Assembly (NCBI RefSeq): GCF_001458395.1
Contig: NZ_CYSR01000030.1
Location: forward strand, 620,001 to 684,000
DNA: 64,000 bases
Reading direction: 5' to 3'
DNA from: Leisingera aquaemixtae
GTDB lineage: Bacteria > Pseudomonadota > Alphaproteobacteria > Rhodobacterales > Rhodobacteraceae
The position numbers and the translations under genes were made by a program. The notes under the pieces are model-generated. The model saw only the letters and a list, made by a program, of their open reading frames with translations. It was not told where the DNA came from and ran no database searches. Below, in pieces: positions 23,989 to 33,420 of the stretch (positions are counted from its first letter, which is position 1; each line of letters starts with the position of its first letter).

Positions 23989-26850
23989 GTGTCCCTATTC
24001 CTGATTGCGGCCCTGCCCTTTCTCGGAGCCGTCTTCCCAGCGCTTTTGATCCGCGCGGGACGCAATGCCGCGGCTTCGGCCGCCGGGCTGACCACGTTCC
24101 TCGCCTTCACCGGGCTGATGCTGCACATCCCCGCCATCTTCCGCGGCGAGACGGTCTTTGCCGCCGTGGACTGGCTGCCCGCCCTTGGCCTCAACGCCCA
24201 TTTCTTCCTCGACGGGCTGGGCTTCCTGTTTGCGGCGATGATCCTTGGCATCGGCCTCCTGATCATCCTCTACGCCCGTTTCTACCTGTCGCGCGAAGAC
24301 CCGATGGGCCAGTTCTACAGCTACCTGCTGCTGTTCCAGGGCGCGATGGTTGGCATTGTTCTGTCCGACAACATCCTGCTTTTGCTGGTGTTCTGGGAGC
24401 TTACTTCGCTCAGCTCCTTCCTGCTGATCGGCTACTGGAAGCACCTGCCCGAAGGCCGCCAGGGCGCCCGCATGGCGCTGGCCGTGACCGGCTCCGGCGG
24501 GCTGGCGATGATCGCGGGGATGCTGCTGCTGGGCCATATCGCAGGCTCCTATGACCTCAGCGTGATCCTGCAGAACAAGGAGGCTATTCAGTCCTCGCAC
24601 CTGTACCTGCCGGCGCTGATCCTGATCCTGATCGGTGCCTTCACCAAATCGGCGCAATTCCCCTTCCACTTCTGGCTGCCGCACGCGATGGCGGCGCCGA
24701 CGCCGGTGTCGGCCTATCTGCACTCCGCCACCATGGTGAAGGCCGGCCTGTTCCTGATGGCCCGCCTCTGGCCGGTTCTGGCCGGCACGCCGGAATGGTT
24801 CTACATCGTTGCCACCACCGGCCTCGTCACCATGCTGCTGGGCGCTGTGATTGCCCTGTTCAAGGACGACCTCAAGGCGCTCTTGGCGTTTTCCACCGTC
24901 AGCCACCTGGGCCTGATCACCATGCTCCTGGGGTTCGGCACCAAGTTCGCCGCGGTCGCCGCGGTGTTCCACATCATCAACCACGCCACCTTCAAGGCGG
25001 CGCTGTTCATGACCGCGGGCATTGTCGACCACGAGGCCGGCACCCGCGACATCAAGCGTCTGGGCGGGTTGCGCCACCTGATGCCCGTGACCTTCACCAT
25101 CGGCACGGTGGCGGCGCTGTCGATGGGGGGCATCCCGCCGCTGAACGGCTTCCTGTCCAAGGAGATGATGCTGGAGGAAGCCTCCCATACCCTCTGGAAC
25201 GGCTCGCATCTGATCGTGCCCGCACTGGTCACCGCAGCGGCGGTGTTTTCGGCCGCCTATTCCTTCCGCTTCATCGCCCATGTCTTCCTTGGCCCCAAGC
25301 GCGAGGATTACCCCGGCCACCCGCATGACCCGAACACCGGCATGTGGATCGGCCCGGCCTTCCTGGTGCTGCTGGTGGTGCTGATCGGCCTTGCCTCGGC
25401 CAAGATCGCAGGCCCGATGGTGGCCACCGCCGCCAGCGCGGTGATCGGCGGAGAGAAGCTGCCCTATTACTCGCTCAAGCTGTGGCACGGGCTGACCCCG
25501 GCGCTGTACATGTCGATTGCCGCGGTGATCGGCGGCGCGGTGCTTCTGGCGCTGCACAAGCCGCTGGCCCGCGTCTGGGACGCGGCCCCGCGGCCCGAGG
25601 CCAAGGTGATCTTCGAGGGCCTGATCGGCGCCTTCACCCGCCTCAGCCAGGCAGTGACCGGCGGCCTGCACAACGGCGCCCTCACCCGGTATTCCGCAGT
25701 GATGGTCGCCTTTACCGTGGTGATTGCCTACCTGGCCTATCGCGGCGGCACCCTGGGCGCGCCGACGCGCGCCTTGCAACAGCCCGGCCTGCTGCCTGTG
25801 ACCGGCTGGTTCGCCCTGGTGGTGGCCACGCTGTTCATCGTGGTGAAACACCGCAACCGGCTGCTGTCGCTGGTGCTGATCGGCGTGGTGGGCCTGGTGG
25901 TCTCTATGGCGTTCAACTACCTCTCGGCGCCGGACCTGGCGCTGACCCAGATCTCGGTCGAGGTTGTCACCATCATCCTGATGCTGCTGGCGCTGAACTT
26001 CATGCCCAAGGAAACCCCGGCCGAAACCCCGGTGCTGACCCGTATGCGCGACGGCGCGATTGCGGTGGTCGCGGGGCTTGGCGCAGGCGGGCTGATCTAT
26101 GCTCTGCTGATGCGCGACTTCGCCTTCCCGACCATATCGGACTTCCACCTCGCCAATTCCTACAAGGGCGGCGGCGGCACCAATGTGGTGAACGTGATCC
26201 TGGTCGATTTCCGCGGTTATGACACCTTTGGCGAGATCATCGTGCTGGGCATCGCCGCCATGGTGATCTTTGCCCTGACCGAGGCGGTGCTGGGCTCCCG
26301 CGTGCGAGCCTACCTGTTGAACCGCGAGCCGGACCTGCCGCGGGCAGGCGACAGCCACCCGCTGATGATGGTGGTGGCAACCCGGGTGATGATGCCGCTG
26401 GCGCTGATGGTGGCGGCCTATATCTTCTTCCGCGGCCACAACCTGCCGGGCGGCGGCTTCATCGCCGGGCTGGTCGCGGCAATTGCGATCATCATGCAGT
26501 ACATGGCCTCGGGCTTTGCCTGGGCGACCGAGCGGCAGCGCTATCCCTACCACGCCATCATCGGCTCCGGCGTGCTGATTGCCGCCTCCACCGGCATGGG
26601 CGCCTGGTTCAACGGGATGCCGTTCCTGACCAGCGCCTTCGGCTACATCCACTGGCCGCCGCTGGAGGAGTTCGAATGGGCCACTGCCGCGCTCTTTGAC
26701 CTCGGCGTCTTCCTGGCGGTGGTCGGCGCGGTGCTCTTGGCGCTGGAAAGCCTGTCGCGCTTTGCCTGGCAGCCAGGCATCAGCTCTGAACACGCGATGG
26801 ACATCAACCCGGCCCGCGAGGACGCGGCCAAGACCGGGACGGAGGGATAA
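23989..26850 (+). CDS. mrpA: MrpA/MrpB fusion subunit of the cation/proton antiporter
   Basis: Largest subunit of the Mrp (Mnh/Pha) antiporter, which exchanges sodium or potassium for protons and resembles complex I modules. The 953-residue protein has the NuoL-like proton channel (LTSLSSFLLIGYWK, AQFPFHFWLPHAMAAPTPVSAYLHSATMVKAG reduced here to its landmark FPFHFWLPHAM, and HIINHATFKAALFM), then an MrpB-like domain at about 790-950 (GHNLPGGGFIAGL). The A-B fusion is usual in alphaproteobacteria. The start is a GTG with AGGAGA upstream. It heads a tightly packed operon A-C-D-E-F-G with overlaps of a few bases. Confidence 0.95.
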   Translation: MSLFLIAALPFLGAVFPALLIRAGRNAAASAAGLTTFLAFTGLMLHIPAIFRGETVFAAVDWLPALGLNAHFFLDGLGFLFAAMILGIGLLIILYARFYLSREDPMGQFYSYLLLFQGAMVGIVLSDNILLLLVFWELTSLSSFLLIGYWKHLPEGRQGARMALAVTGSGGLAMIAGMLLLGHIAGSYDLSVILQNKEAIQSSHLYLPALILILIGAFTKSAQFPFHFWLPHAMAAPTPVSAYLHSATMVKAGLFLMARLWPVLAGTPEWFYIVATTGLVTMLLGAVIALFKDDLKALLAFSTVSHLGLITMLLGFGTKFAAVAAVFHIINHATFKAALFMTAGIVDHEAGTRDIKRLGGLRHLMPVTFTIGTVAALSMGGIPPLNGFLSKEMMLEEASHTLWNGSHLIVPALVTAAAVFSAAYSFRFIAHVFLGPKREDYPGHPHDPNTGMWIGPAFLVLLVVLIGLASAKIAGPMVATAASAVIGGEKLPYYSLKLWHGLTPALYMSIAAVIGGAVLLALHKPLARVWDAAPRPEAKVIFEGLIGAFTRLSQAVTGGLHNGALTRYSAVMVAFTVVIAYLAYRGGTLGAPTRALQQPGLLPVTGWFALVVATLFIVVKHRNRLLSLVLIGVVGLVVSMAFNYLSAPDLALTQISVEVVTIILMLLALNFMPKETPAETPVLTRMRDGAIAVVAGLGAGGLIYALLMRDFAFPTISDFHLANSYKGGGGTNVVNVILVDFRGYDTFGEIIVLGIAAMVIFALTEAVLGSRVRAYLLNREPDLPRAGDSHPLMMVVATRVMMPLALMVAAYIFFRGHNLPGGGFIAGLVAAIAIIMQYMASGFAWATERQRYPYHAIIGSGVLIAASTGMGAWFNGMPFLTSAFGYIHWPPLEEFEWATAALFDLGVFLAVVGAVLLALESLSRFAWQPGISSEHAMDINPAREDAAKTGTEG

Positions 26851-26852
26851 GC

Positions 26853-27206
26853 ATGGAACTTCTCGTCGCCTCGGCCGTGGGCATCCTGACTGCGGCCGGC
26901 ATCTATCTGATCCTGCGCCGCCGCAGCTTCCCGGTGATCCTGGGCCTGTCGCTGATCACCTATGCGGTGAACGTGTTTCTGTTCGCCTCCGGACGGCTGA
27001 TGACCGCCGCGCCGCCGATCCTCAACAAATACGAGGAGGTTGCCTATACCGATCCGCTGCCGCAGGCGCTGGTGCTGACCGCCATCGTGATCTCCTTCGG
27101 CATGACCGCGGTGGTGGTGATGATCGCGCTGGGGGCCTTCCTGTCCTCGCGCGATGACCGCACCGCCCTGCCCGCTGAGCCGGAAGGCGCAGGAGAGGAC
27201 GCATGA
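26853..27206 (+). CDS. mrpC: MrpC subunit of the antiporter
   Basis: A 117-residue protein with three membrane helices, homologous to NuoK. The helix stretches are at about 4-20, 28-47 and 70-95, with a charged tail. NuoK-like features include the small-residue-rich first helix and the SLITYAVNVFLF segment. It starts two bases after mrpA and overlaps mrpD by four bases (ATGA). Confidence 0.93.
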   Translation: MELLVASAVGILTAAGIYLILRRRSFPVILGLSLITYAVNVFLFASGRLMTAAPPILNKYEEVAYTDPLPQALVLTAIVISFGMTAVVVMIALGAFLSSRDDRTALPAEPEGAGEDA

Positions 27207-28744
27207 TGCAGCACCTTCTGATCGCGCCGGTGGTGCTGCCTGCCCTGGTCGCGCCGTTCATCATCATGGTGCTGCGCCACCACCTGGACCTGCAGCGGAT
27301 ATTCTCGGTCGCCAGCGCGGTGCTGCTGGCCGGCGTGACCCTGGCCCTGGCCGCCCAGGCGGCGGACGGCACCGTCAAGGTCTATGAACTCGGCGACTGG
27401 CCCGCACCCTTTGGCATCGTGCTGGTGCTGGACCGGCTGTCGGGGATGATGATCGTGCTGACCTCGCTGCTGGCGCTGCCGGTGCTGCTTTATGCCATCG
27501 GGTCGGGCTGGGACACCCGCGGCAGCAACTTCCACGCGCTGTTCCAGTTCCAGCTGATGGGCATTATGGGCGCCTTCCTGACCGGCGACGCCTTTAACCT
27601 GTTCGTCTTCTTCGAGGTGCTGCTGATCGCCTCCTACGGGCTGATGATCCACTCCGGCGGCACCCGACGGTTCCAGGCCGGGGTGCAGTATGTGGTGTTC
27701 AACCTCCTGGGCTCGACCCTGTTCCTGTTTGCGCTCGGCACGCTTTATTCGGTGACCGGCACCCTGAACATGGCCGACCTCGCGGTGAAGGTCTCGCAGA
27801 TCCCGGCCGAAGACACCGCCCTGCTGCGGGCCGGTGCGGTGATGCTGCTCCTGGTCTTTGCCATCAAGGCAGCGCTGCTGCCGCTGCATTTCTGGCTGCC
27901 CTCGGCCTATGCCAACGCGCCGATGCCGGTGGCGGCGCTGTTTGCAATCATGACCAAGGTCGGCGCCTATTCGATCCTGCGCATGTATACGCTGGTCTTC
28001 GGGCCTGAGGTCGCGGCGACCGCCGGGCTGACCGAAAACTGGCTGCTGCCCGCGGCGCTGCTGACGCTGATTGCCGGCGCAGTGGGCGTGCTGGGATCGA
28101 ACAAGATCGGCCGCCTGGCCGCCTTCGGCGCCATCGCCTCGATGGGCACGCTGCTGATTGCCGTGTCGCTGTTCACCCAGACCGCCACCGCCGCCGCGCT
28201 CTACTACCTGGTGCATTCCACCCTGGCCGCGGCGCTGCTGTTCCTGGTCGCCGATCTGGTGATGGAGCGCCAAGGCGGCTGGATCCTGCCGCAGCTGCCG
28301 ATGCCGCAGACCGGGCTGATTTCGGCGCTGTTCTTTGCCGCCGCCATCGCGCTGGCGGGGATGCCGCCGCTGTCGGGCTTTCTGGGCAAGCTGCTGGTGC
28401 TGGATGCCACCCGCGGCTCCGAGCTTGCCACCTGGATCTGGGCGGTGATCCTGACCGGCTCGCTGATCACCATCATCGGCATGGCGCGCGCAGGCTCGCT
28501 GCTGTTCTGGAAAGGCCACGGCCTGCCGCAGCAAAACACCGATACCAGCGCCGAACCGCCGCAGCAGAACCCGGCTGCCCGGCCGGCGCAACTGCCGTTT
28601 GTGGCCTGCTTCGGACTGCTGGCGGGGCTGGTGGCGCTCACCGTGTTTGCGGGCCCTGCCACCCGCTATGCCGAGGCCACCGCAGCGCAGCTCTTTCAGC
28701 CGCAGGCCTATATCGCTACCGTGCTTGGGGAGGAGGCGAAATGA
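27203..28744 (+). CDS. mrpD: MrpD subunit of the antiporter
   Basis: A 513-residue NuoN/NuoM-like proton channel subunit with about 14 membrane helices. Landmarks are the conserved Glu in FVFFEVLLIASYGLM, the Lys in FAIKAALLPLHFWLPSAYANAP and the second Lys in AIMTKVGAYSILRM. Its C-terminal part has a polar loop before the last helix. The gene overlaps mrpC and mrpE by four bases each, so the subunits are made together. Confidence 0.95.
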   Translation: MMQHLLIAPVVLPALVAPFIIMVLRHHLDLQRIFSVASAVLLAGVTLALAAQAADGTVKVYELGDWPAPFGIVLVLDRLSGMMIVLTSLLALPVLLYAIGSGWDTRGSNFHALFQFQLMGIMGAFLTGDAFNLFVFFEVLLIASYGLMIHSGGTRRFQAGVQYVVFNLLGSTLFLFALGTLYSVTGTLNMADLAVKVSQIPAEDTALLRAGAVMLLLVFAIKAALLPLHFWLPSAYANAPMPVAALFAIMTKVGAYSILRMYTLVFGPEVAATAGLTENWLLPAALLTLIAGAVGVLGSNKIGRLAAFGAIASMGTLLIAVSLFTQTATAAALYYLVHSTLAAALLFLVADLVMERQGGWILPQLPMPQTGLISALFFAAAIALAGMPPLSGFLGKLLVLDATRGSELATWIWAVILTGSLITIIGMARAGSLLFWKGHGLPQQNTDTSAEPPQQNPAARPAQLPFVACFGLLAGLVALTVFAGPATRYAEATAAQLFQPQAYIATVLGEEAK

Positions 28745-29238
28745 AACTGCTCAGACGGCTGCTGCCGCACCCCTATCTCACGCTGCTGCTGACCCTCACC
28801 TGGCTGCTGCTGGTCAACGGCTGGTCGCTGAACTCGCTGCTCTTTGGCTTTATGCTGGGGGTGCTGATCCCGTTCTTCACCCAGCCCTACTGGCCCAACC
28901 GGCCGCGGCTCGGCAAGCCGCTGAAGATTGCGGAATACATCCTTGTCGTGCTGATGGACATCGTGCAGGCCAATATCATCGTCGCCCGCATCGTGCTGTT
29001 CAAACCCAACGCCGACCGCCGCCCCAACTGGATCACCATCCCGCTGGACCTGAAAACGCCCGAGGCGATCACCGCCCTGGCCGGCACCATCACCATGACC
29101 CCCGGCACCCTGTCGGCGGATATCTCGGACGCAGGCCACGCGCTCTTGGTCCACTGCCTGGACGCGCCCAACCCGGACGCGGTGCGCGACGAGATCAAAC
29201 AGCGCTATGAGCGCCGGCTGATGGAGATCTTCGAATGA
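28741..29238 (+). CDS. mrpE: MrpE subunit of the antiporter
   Basis: A 165-residue protein with two or three N-terminal helices (about 12-45 and 60-85) and a cytoplasmic beta-rich domain with the family stretch TIPLDLKTPEAITALAGT and MTPGTLSADI. MrpE has no complex I counterpart and is needed for assembly and activity of the Mrp complex. ATGA overlaps on both sides. Confidence 0.93.
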   Translation: MKLLRRLLPHPYLTLLLTLTWLLLVNGWSLNSLLFGFMLGVLIPFFTQPYWPNRPRLGKPLKIAEYILVVLMDIVQANIIVARIVLFKPNADRRPNWITIPLDLKTPEAITALAGTITMTPGTLSADISDAGHALLVHCLDAPNPDAVRDEIKQRYERRLMEIFE

Positions 29239-29504
29239 TCGAAAACGCTGCCTATTTCGCCTTTGCCTGCTTCGCCCTGGCGATGCTGATGAACCTCTGG
29301 AAGATCGTCACCGCCCCGGACATCGCCGACCGTATCCTGGCGCTCGATACCATGTTCATCAACGCCATCGCCCTGATGGTCCTCTACGGCCTCGCGCTGG
29401 GGACCGAGATCTTCTTTGAAGCTGCGATGATCATCGCCATGCTCGGCTTTGTCTCCACCGTGGCCTATGCGCGCTTCATCCTGCGCGGCAACATCATCGA
29501 GTGA
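29235..29504 (+). CDS. mrpF: MrpF subunit of the antiporter
   Basis: An 89-residue protein with three membrane helices. The conserved Asp pair in TAPDIADRILALDTMFINAIAL, of which ADRILALDT is the family mark, lies between the first two helices. It overlaps mrpE by four bases and is followed nine bases later by mrpG. Confidence 0.92.
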   Translation: MIENAAYFAFACFALAMLMNLWKIVTAPDIADRILALDTMFINAIALMVLYGLALGTEIFFEAAMIIAMLGFVSTVAYARFILRGNIIE

Positions 29505-29513
29505 GGGGACAAG

Positions 29514-29912
29514 ATGGCAAGCCTGTTTGAATTCCTTGTTGCCGCGTTTCTGGTCATGGGCGGCGTCTTCGGCATCGTCGGCTCCTACGGGCTGATCAAG
29601 CTCAACGATCCGATGTCGCGTCTGCACGCGCCCACCAAGGCCACCACTCTGGGGGTCGGCGGGGTGCTGCTGGCCTCGCTGCTGCATGCGGCGGTGTTCG
29701 AGGAACATGTCTCGATCCATGAGCTGATGATCACCCTGTTTCTGTTCCTGACCGCGCCGATCACCGCGAATTTCATTGCCAAGGTGCATATTCACCGGCA
29801 AGAAACCCGCGAAACCATGCCCCCGGCGGGCGAGGATGACCATTGGGCCACCCATGACAAGCCGGAGGACGAGGAACGCAGAACCGCAGGCCGCCCGGAC
29901 GCCGCGCAATAA
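29514..29912 (+). CDS. mrpG: MrpG subunit of the antiporter
   Basis: A 132-residue protein with three membrane helices (about 5-25, 42-60 and 65-85) and an acidic hydrophilic tail of about 40 residues. LNDPMSRLHAPTKATTLG is the family signature. It closes the mrp operon; selD begins 48 bases on with no clear terminator between, so partial read-through is possible. Confidence 0.92.
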   Translation: MASLFEFLVAAFLVMGGVFGIVGSYGLIKLNDPMSRLHAPTKATTLGVGGVLLASLLHAAVFEEHVSIHELMITLFLFLTAPITANFIAKVHIHRQETRETMPPAGEDDHWATHDKPEDEERRTAGRPDAAQ

Positions 29913-29960
29913 GCACAGGCCCCAGCCCGAAACAGGCCCGCTGCAAAGACAGGACAGCAT

Positions 29961-32123
29961 ATGGACCCCTCCCGATTGCCGCTTACCCGCGATCTGGTAC
30001 TGGTTGGCGGCGGCCACACCCACGCGCTGGTGCTGCGCAAATGGGGGATGCGCCCCCTGCCCGGCGCCCGGCTGACGGTCATCAACCCCGGCCCCGCCGC
30101 GCCCTACTCCGGGATGCTGCCCGGTTTCGTCGCAGGCCATTACGCGCGCGCGGAGCTGGACATCGACCTGGTGCGCCTCGCCCGCTTTGCCGGTGCCCGG
30201 GTGGTGCTGGGCGCGGCGGAGCATATCGACACCGCAGCCCAGTTTGTGCATGTGCCGGGACGACCGCCGGTTGCCTATGACGTGGCCTCCATCGACATCG
30301 GCATCACCTCCGCCATGCCGGATCTGCCGGGCTTTGCCGAACACGGCATCCCCGCCAAGCCGCTCGGCCGCTTTGCCGCCCGATGGGCCGCCTTCCGCGA
30401 CGGCAGCGGCCCCGCCCATGCCGCCGTGATCGGCGGCGGGGTTGCCGGCGCGGAGCTGATCCTGGCCATGGCCTTTGCCCTCAAGTCCCGCGGCCGGCTG
30501 GCCCAGGCGACGCTGATCGACAGCGACCAGGCCTTGCGCGCGATCGGAGAGACCGCTCGCCAAAAGCTCCTGCGCGCCCTGGTCGAACACGGCGTCCGGC
30601 TGGAGGAGAACGCGCCGGTCGAACGGGTCGAGGACGGCTATCTCGTCCTGCAGGACGGGCGCGAGGTGCTGTCGGATTTCACCACCGGCGCCGCCGGCGC
30701 CCGCCCCTACGGCTGGCTCGCGGACAGCGGGCTTGACCTGCAGGACGGCTTCATCCGGATCGGCGAAACCCTGCAAAGCTCTGCGCCGAATGTCTTTGCC
30801 GCAGGCGACTGCGCCCATATGAACTTTGCCCCGCGCCCCAAGGCCGGCGTCTATGCGGTGCGCCAGGCGCCGGTGCTCTATCACAACCTGCGCAGCACCC
30901 TGACCGGCGACCCGCTGCGCAAGTACCGCCCGCAGAAGGACTACCTGAAACTGATCTCCATGGGCGCCAAGGAAGCCCTGGGGGAGCGGTTCGGCACCAC
31001 GCTGGCCGGTCCCTTGATGTGGAGCTGGAAAGACCGCATCGACCAGGCCTTCATGGAGAAATTCCGCGACCTGCCCGCGATGGATGCGCCGCCCCTGCCC
31101 GCCGAGCACACGCTGGGCATGGAGGAAGCGCTGGGCGACAAGCCCCTGTGCGGCGGCTGCGGCGCCAAGGTCGGGCGCGGCGCGCTGCTCGGCACGCTCG
31201 CGGGCCTTGGCACGGAGGAGCGCGCGGACATCACGCCGCTGCCCGGCGACGACGCCGCCCTGCTGACCACCGGCGGCGTCAAACAGGTGATCAGCACCGA
31301 CCATCTGCGCAGCTTCACCAATGATCCGGTGATCATGGCCCGCATCGCCGCCGTGCACGCGCTGGGGGACATCTGGGCAATGGGCGCTGAGCCTCAGGCG
31401 GCCACGGCCAACCTGATCCTGCCGCGGATGTCGCCCGCGCTGCAAAGCCGCACCCTGCAGGAAATCATGGCCACCGCCACGGAAGTCATGCACGCGGCCG
31501 GCGCCGCCATCATCGGCGGCCACACCTCGCTGGGCGATGAGCTGACCGTGGGCTTTACCGTCACCGGCCTCTGCCCCCGCCCCGCCATCACCCTCGCCGG
31601 CGCCAAACCGGGCGATGCGCTCCTTCTGACCAAGCCCCTCGGCTCCGGCGTGCTGATGGCCGCCGAAATGGCGGGGGAAGCCAGCGGCGGCTGGGTGGCC
31701 GCCGCGCTGGAACAGATGAGCCAGCCGCAGGACGAGGCCGCGCGCATCCTGCAGGACACCCATGCAATGACCGACGTAACCGGATTTGGCCTGCTCGGCC
31801 ATCTGCTCGGCATCTGCGAGGCATCCCGAACGGGCGCGGAGGTGTTCACCGCCCAGGTGCCCCTGATGCAAGGCGCCGCGGACCTGGCAGACAGCGGCAT
31901 CCGCTCCTCGCTGCTGGCCGCCAACCAGGCGGCGCTGCCGGAGCTGGAAACCACCGGCTGGCAGGATCTGCTGTTTGACCCGCAAACCGCGGGCGGGCTC
32001 TTGGCAGCGGTGGCCGCAGATCAGGCCGATGACCTGCTTACGCAGCTGCGCGCCGCCGGATACCCGGCCGCCCTCATCGGGAAGATCACAGAAGGGGCCG
32101 GTGCCATCACTCTCAGCGCATGA
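29961..32123 (+). CDS. selD: NADH-dehydrogenase-like/selenophosphate synthetase fusion
   Basis: The 720-residue protein joins two enzymes. Residues 1 to about 370 form an FAD/NAD(P) oxidoreductase of the NDH-2 type (LVLVGGGHTHALVL for FAD, AVIGGGVAGAELILAMA for NAD(P), NVFAAGDCAHM). Residues about 375-720 are SelD, which makes selenophosphate from selenide and ATP, with the catalytic Cys/Lys motif CGGCGAK (397-403; Cys rather than selenocysteine) and LPGDDAAL, IGGHTSLGDE and TDVTGFGLLGH. The fusion is known from several bacteria; the flavoprotein part may reduce a selenium compound to feed the synthetase. It converges on mnmH, so both selenium genes sit together. Confidence 0.93.
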   Translation: MDPSRLPLTRDLVLVGGGHTHALVLRKWGMRPLPGARLTVINPGPAAPYSGMLPGFVAGHYARAELDIDLVRLARFAGARVVLGAAEHIDTAAQFVHVPGRPPVAYDVASIDIGITSAMPDLPGFAEHGIPAKPLGRFAARWAAFRDGSGPAHAAVIGGGVAGAELILAMAFALKSRGRLAQATLIDSDQALRAIGETARQKLLRALVEHGVRLEENAPVERVEDGYLVLQDGREVLSDFTTGAAGARPYGWLADSGLDLQDGFIRIGETLQSSAPNVFAAGDCAHMNFAPRPKAGVYAVRQAPVLYHNLRSTLTGDPLRKYRPQKDYLKLISMGAKEALGERFGTTLAGPLMWSWKDRIDQAFMEKFRDLPAMDAPPLPAEHTLGMEEALGDKPLCGGCGAKVGRGALLGTLAGLGTEERADITPLPGDDAALLTTGGVKQVISTDHLRSFTNDPVIMARIAAVHALGDIWAMGAEPQAATANLILPRMSPALQSRTLQEIMATATEVMHAAGAAIIGGHTSLGDELTVGFTVTGLCPRPAITLAGAKPGDALLLTKPLGSGVLMAAEMAGEASGGWVAAALEQMSQPQDEAARILQDTHAMTDVTGFGLLGHLLGICEASRTGAEVFTAQVPLMQGAADLADSGIRSSLLAANQAALPELETTGWQDLLFDPQTAGGLLAAVAADQADDLLTQLRAAGYPAALIGKITEGAGAITLSA

Positions 32124-32126
32124 CCC

Positions 32127-32181
32127 GCTGCGCGCCAGCGCAGCGCCACGCCCAACGGGCGCGGGGCCTCGCAGAGGCCCC
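32127..32181. terminator. Hairpin cluster between convergent selD and mnmH
   Basis: GCTGCGC-GCCA-GCGCAGC (32127-32144) and GGGGCCTC-GCA-GAGGCCCC (32163-32181) are perfect hairpins in the 81-base gap, with a smaller GCGCC/GGCGC pair between them. No T runs follow. They probably stop transcription from both sides. Confidence 0.6.
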
Positions 32182-32204
32182 GGCGGCGGGCGGGAGAACT
32201 TCTG

Positions 32205-33257
32205 TCAAAGCCCAGACATGACCTCAGCCACCTGCGCGGCAGCCGCATTCAGCCCCGTATCATCCAGCGCATTCGCTTCCACCGTCGCCGCGACCTCCGC
32301 CCCGATCGCGGTCCGGGATTTGCGGTAGGCGGGATCGTAATGCTCCACCATCAGCGCTTCGGTCAGGCCAGCCTTGTCCCCGGCCTCGATGCTGGCGAAC
32401 CAGCCATCCACCACCGCGCCGGAGCGGTGGGCGCGCAGCGGCCCCAGCTTCTCGCGCAGCCGGTCCGCGTCCGACAGGATGTCGTCGTAGGCCTCAACCA
32501 GATAGCGGCAGCGCGCCGCCACCGGCACCTGCAGTTCGATCCTGGGGGCCTGCTTCATCGCGTCCCAGACCGCCGGCGGAATAATCCGCTGGCCGATCTT
32601 GCTCGACTCCGCCTCCACCAACACCGGCCGGGCCGGGTCCAGTTTCATCAGCGCGCCTGCCAAGGCGGATTCAAAGCCTTTCTGCGAGGGCTGCGGCGTC
32701 GGCATGTCTCCCAAGAGCGAGCCGCGGTGATTGGCCAGCCCCTCCAGATCCAGCACCTGCACGCCCAGTTGTCCTGCGCGTTTCAGCACCTCGGTCTTGG
32801 CCGATCCGGTATAGCCGTCCAGCGCCACCAAACGGTGCGGCAGCGCGGTCTGATAATGCGCCGCATTCACCAGCCGGCGGTAGCTCTGATAGCCGCCCTG
32901 CACCACCTCGGCGCGCCAGCCGATCTGCTGCAGCATCCAGGTGAACGAGCCCGACCGCTGGCCGCCGCGCCAGCAATAGACCAGCGGCTTCCAGCTGCCC
33001 TCGTGGTGGCTCAGGCTTTGCTCGATGTGGTTTGCGGCATTGCGGAACACCAGCGCCGCCCCCAGCTTGCGCGCCTTGAACGGGCTCTCTTGCACATAGA
33101 TGGTGCCGACCTCTGCCCGTTCCTCGTTGTCCAGAACCGGCAGATTGATCGCGCCCGGCACGTGGTCCTCGGCATATTCCGCCGGGCTGCGCACGTCGAT
33201 CACCGTGTCGAACCCGTGGGCATAGAACTCTTGCAGGGATGTGAATGTCAGCGCCAT
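32205..33257 (-). CDS. mnmH: tRNA 2-selenouridine synthase
   Basis: MnmH (SelU, YbbB) replaces the sulfur of 2-thiouridine at the wobble position of Lys, Glu and Gln tRNAs with selenium, using selenophosphate. The 350-residue protein has an N-terminal rhodanese domain with the active Cys in YCWRGGQRSGS (C95), then a P-loop-like motif DGYTGSAKT (147-155) in the C-terminal domain. The length is usual. Pairing with the SelD fusion gives a self-contained route for selenium into tRNA; no selA, selB or selC is in the window. It is divergent from the marR-like gene. Confidence 0.94.
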   Translation of the reverse strand: MALTFTSLQEFYAHGFDTVIDVRSPAEYAEDHVPGAINLPVLDNEERAEVGTIYVQESPFKARKLGAALVFRNAANHIEQSLSHHEGSWKPLVYCWRGGQRSGSFTWMLQQIGWRAEVVQGGYQSYRRLVNAAHYQTALPHRLVALDGYTGSAKTEVLKRAGQLGVQVLDLEGLANHRGSLLGDMPTPQPSQKGFESALAGALMKLDPARPVLVEAESSKIGQRIIPPAVWDAMKQAPRIELQVPVAARCRYLVEAYDDILSDADRLREKLGPLRAHRSGAVVDGWFASIEAGDKAGLTEALMVEHYDPAYRKSRTAIGAEVAATVEANALDDTGLNAAAAQVAEVMSGL

Positions 33258-33324
33258 GGCCCATGCCTACCGCGCCCCATGCGCAAGGAAAAGCCGCAAA
33301 CGGCCGGCCTGCGGCAATAATACT

Positions 33325-33339
33325 TGCGCGCACTGCGCA
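33325..33339. promoter_or_regulatory. Dyad between mnmH and a MarR-family gene
   Basis: TGCGC-GCACT-GCGCA, an inverted repeat in the 163-base divergent gap, 82 bases before the MarR start. MarR proteins often bind dyads beside their own gene, so it may be an autoregulatory site. Confidence 0.3.
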
Positions 33340-33420
33340 CAGGGCAGTAAGGCAAAACGGAGCGAACAGACCGGCCCGGGCAGAAGCCCCGCGGCGCCAC
33401 AGCGGCAAGGACCAGGACCG

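Noticed and set aside
23995-26793. Very long open frame antisense to mrpA (932 codons)
   Set aside because: The product is Gln/His/Arg/Gly-rich and low in complexity, as expected opposite a GC-rich membrane-protein gene.
29205-31985. Antisense open frame of 926 codons over mrpFG and selD
   Set aside because: It spans several real genes and has low-complexity composition.
29961-32123. Selenocysteine in SelD
   Set aside because: The catalytic position is an ordinary Cys codon (TGC) and no in-frame TGA is present.
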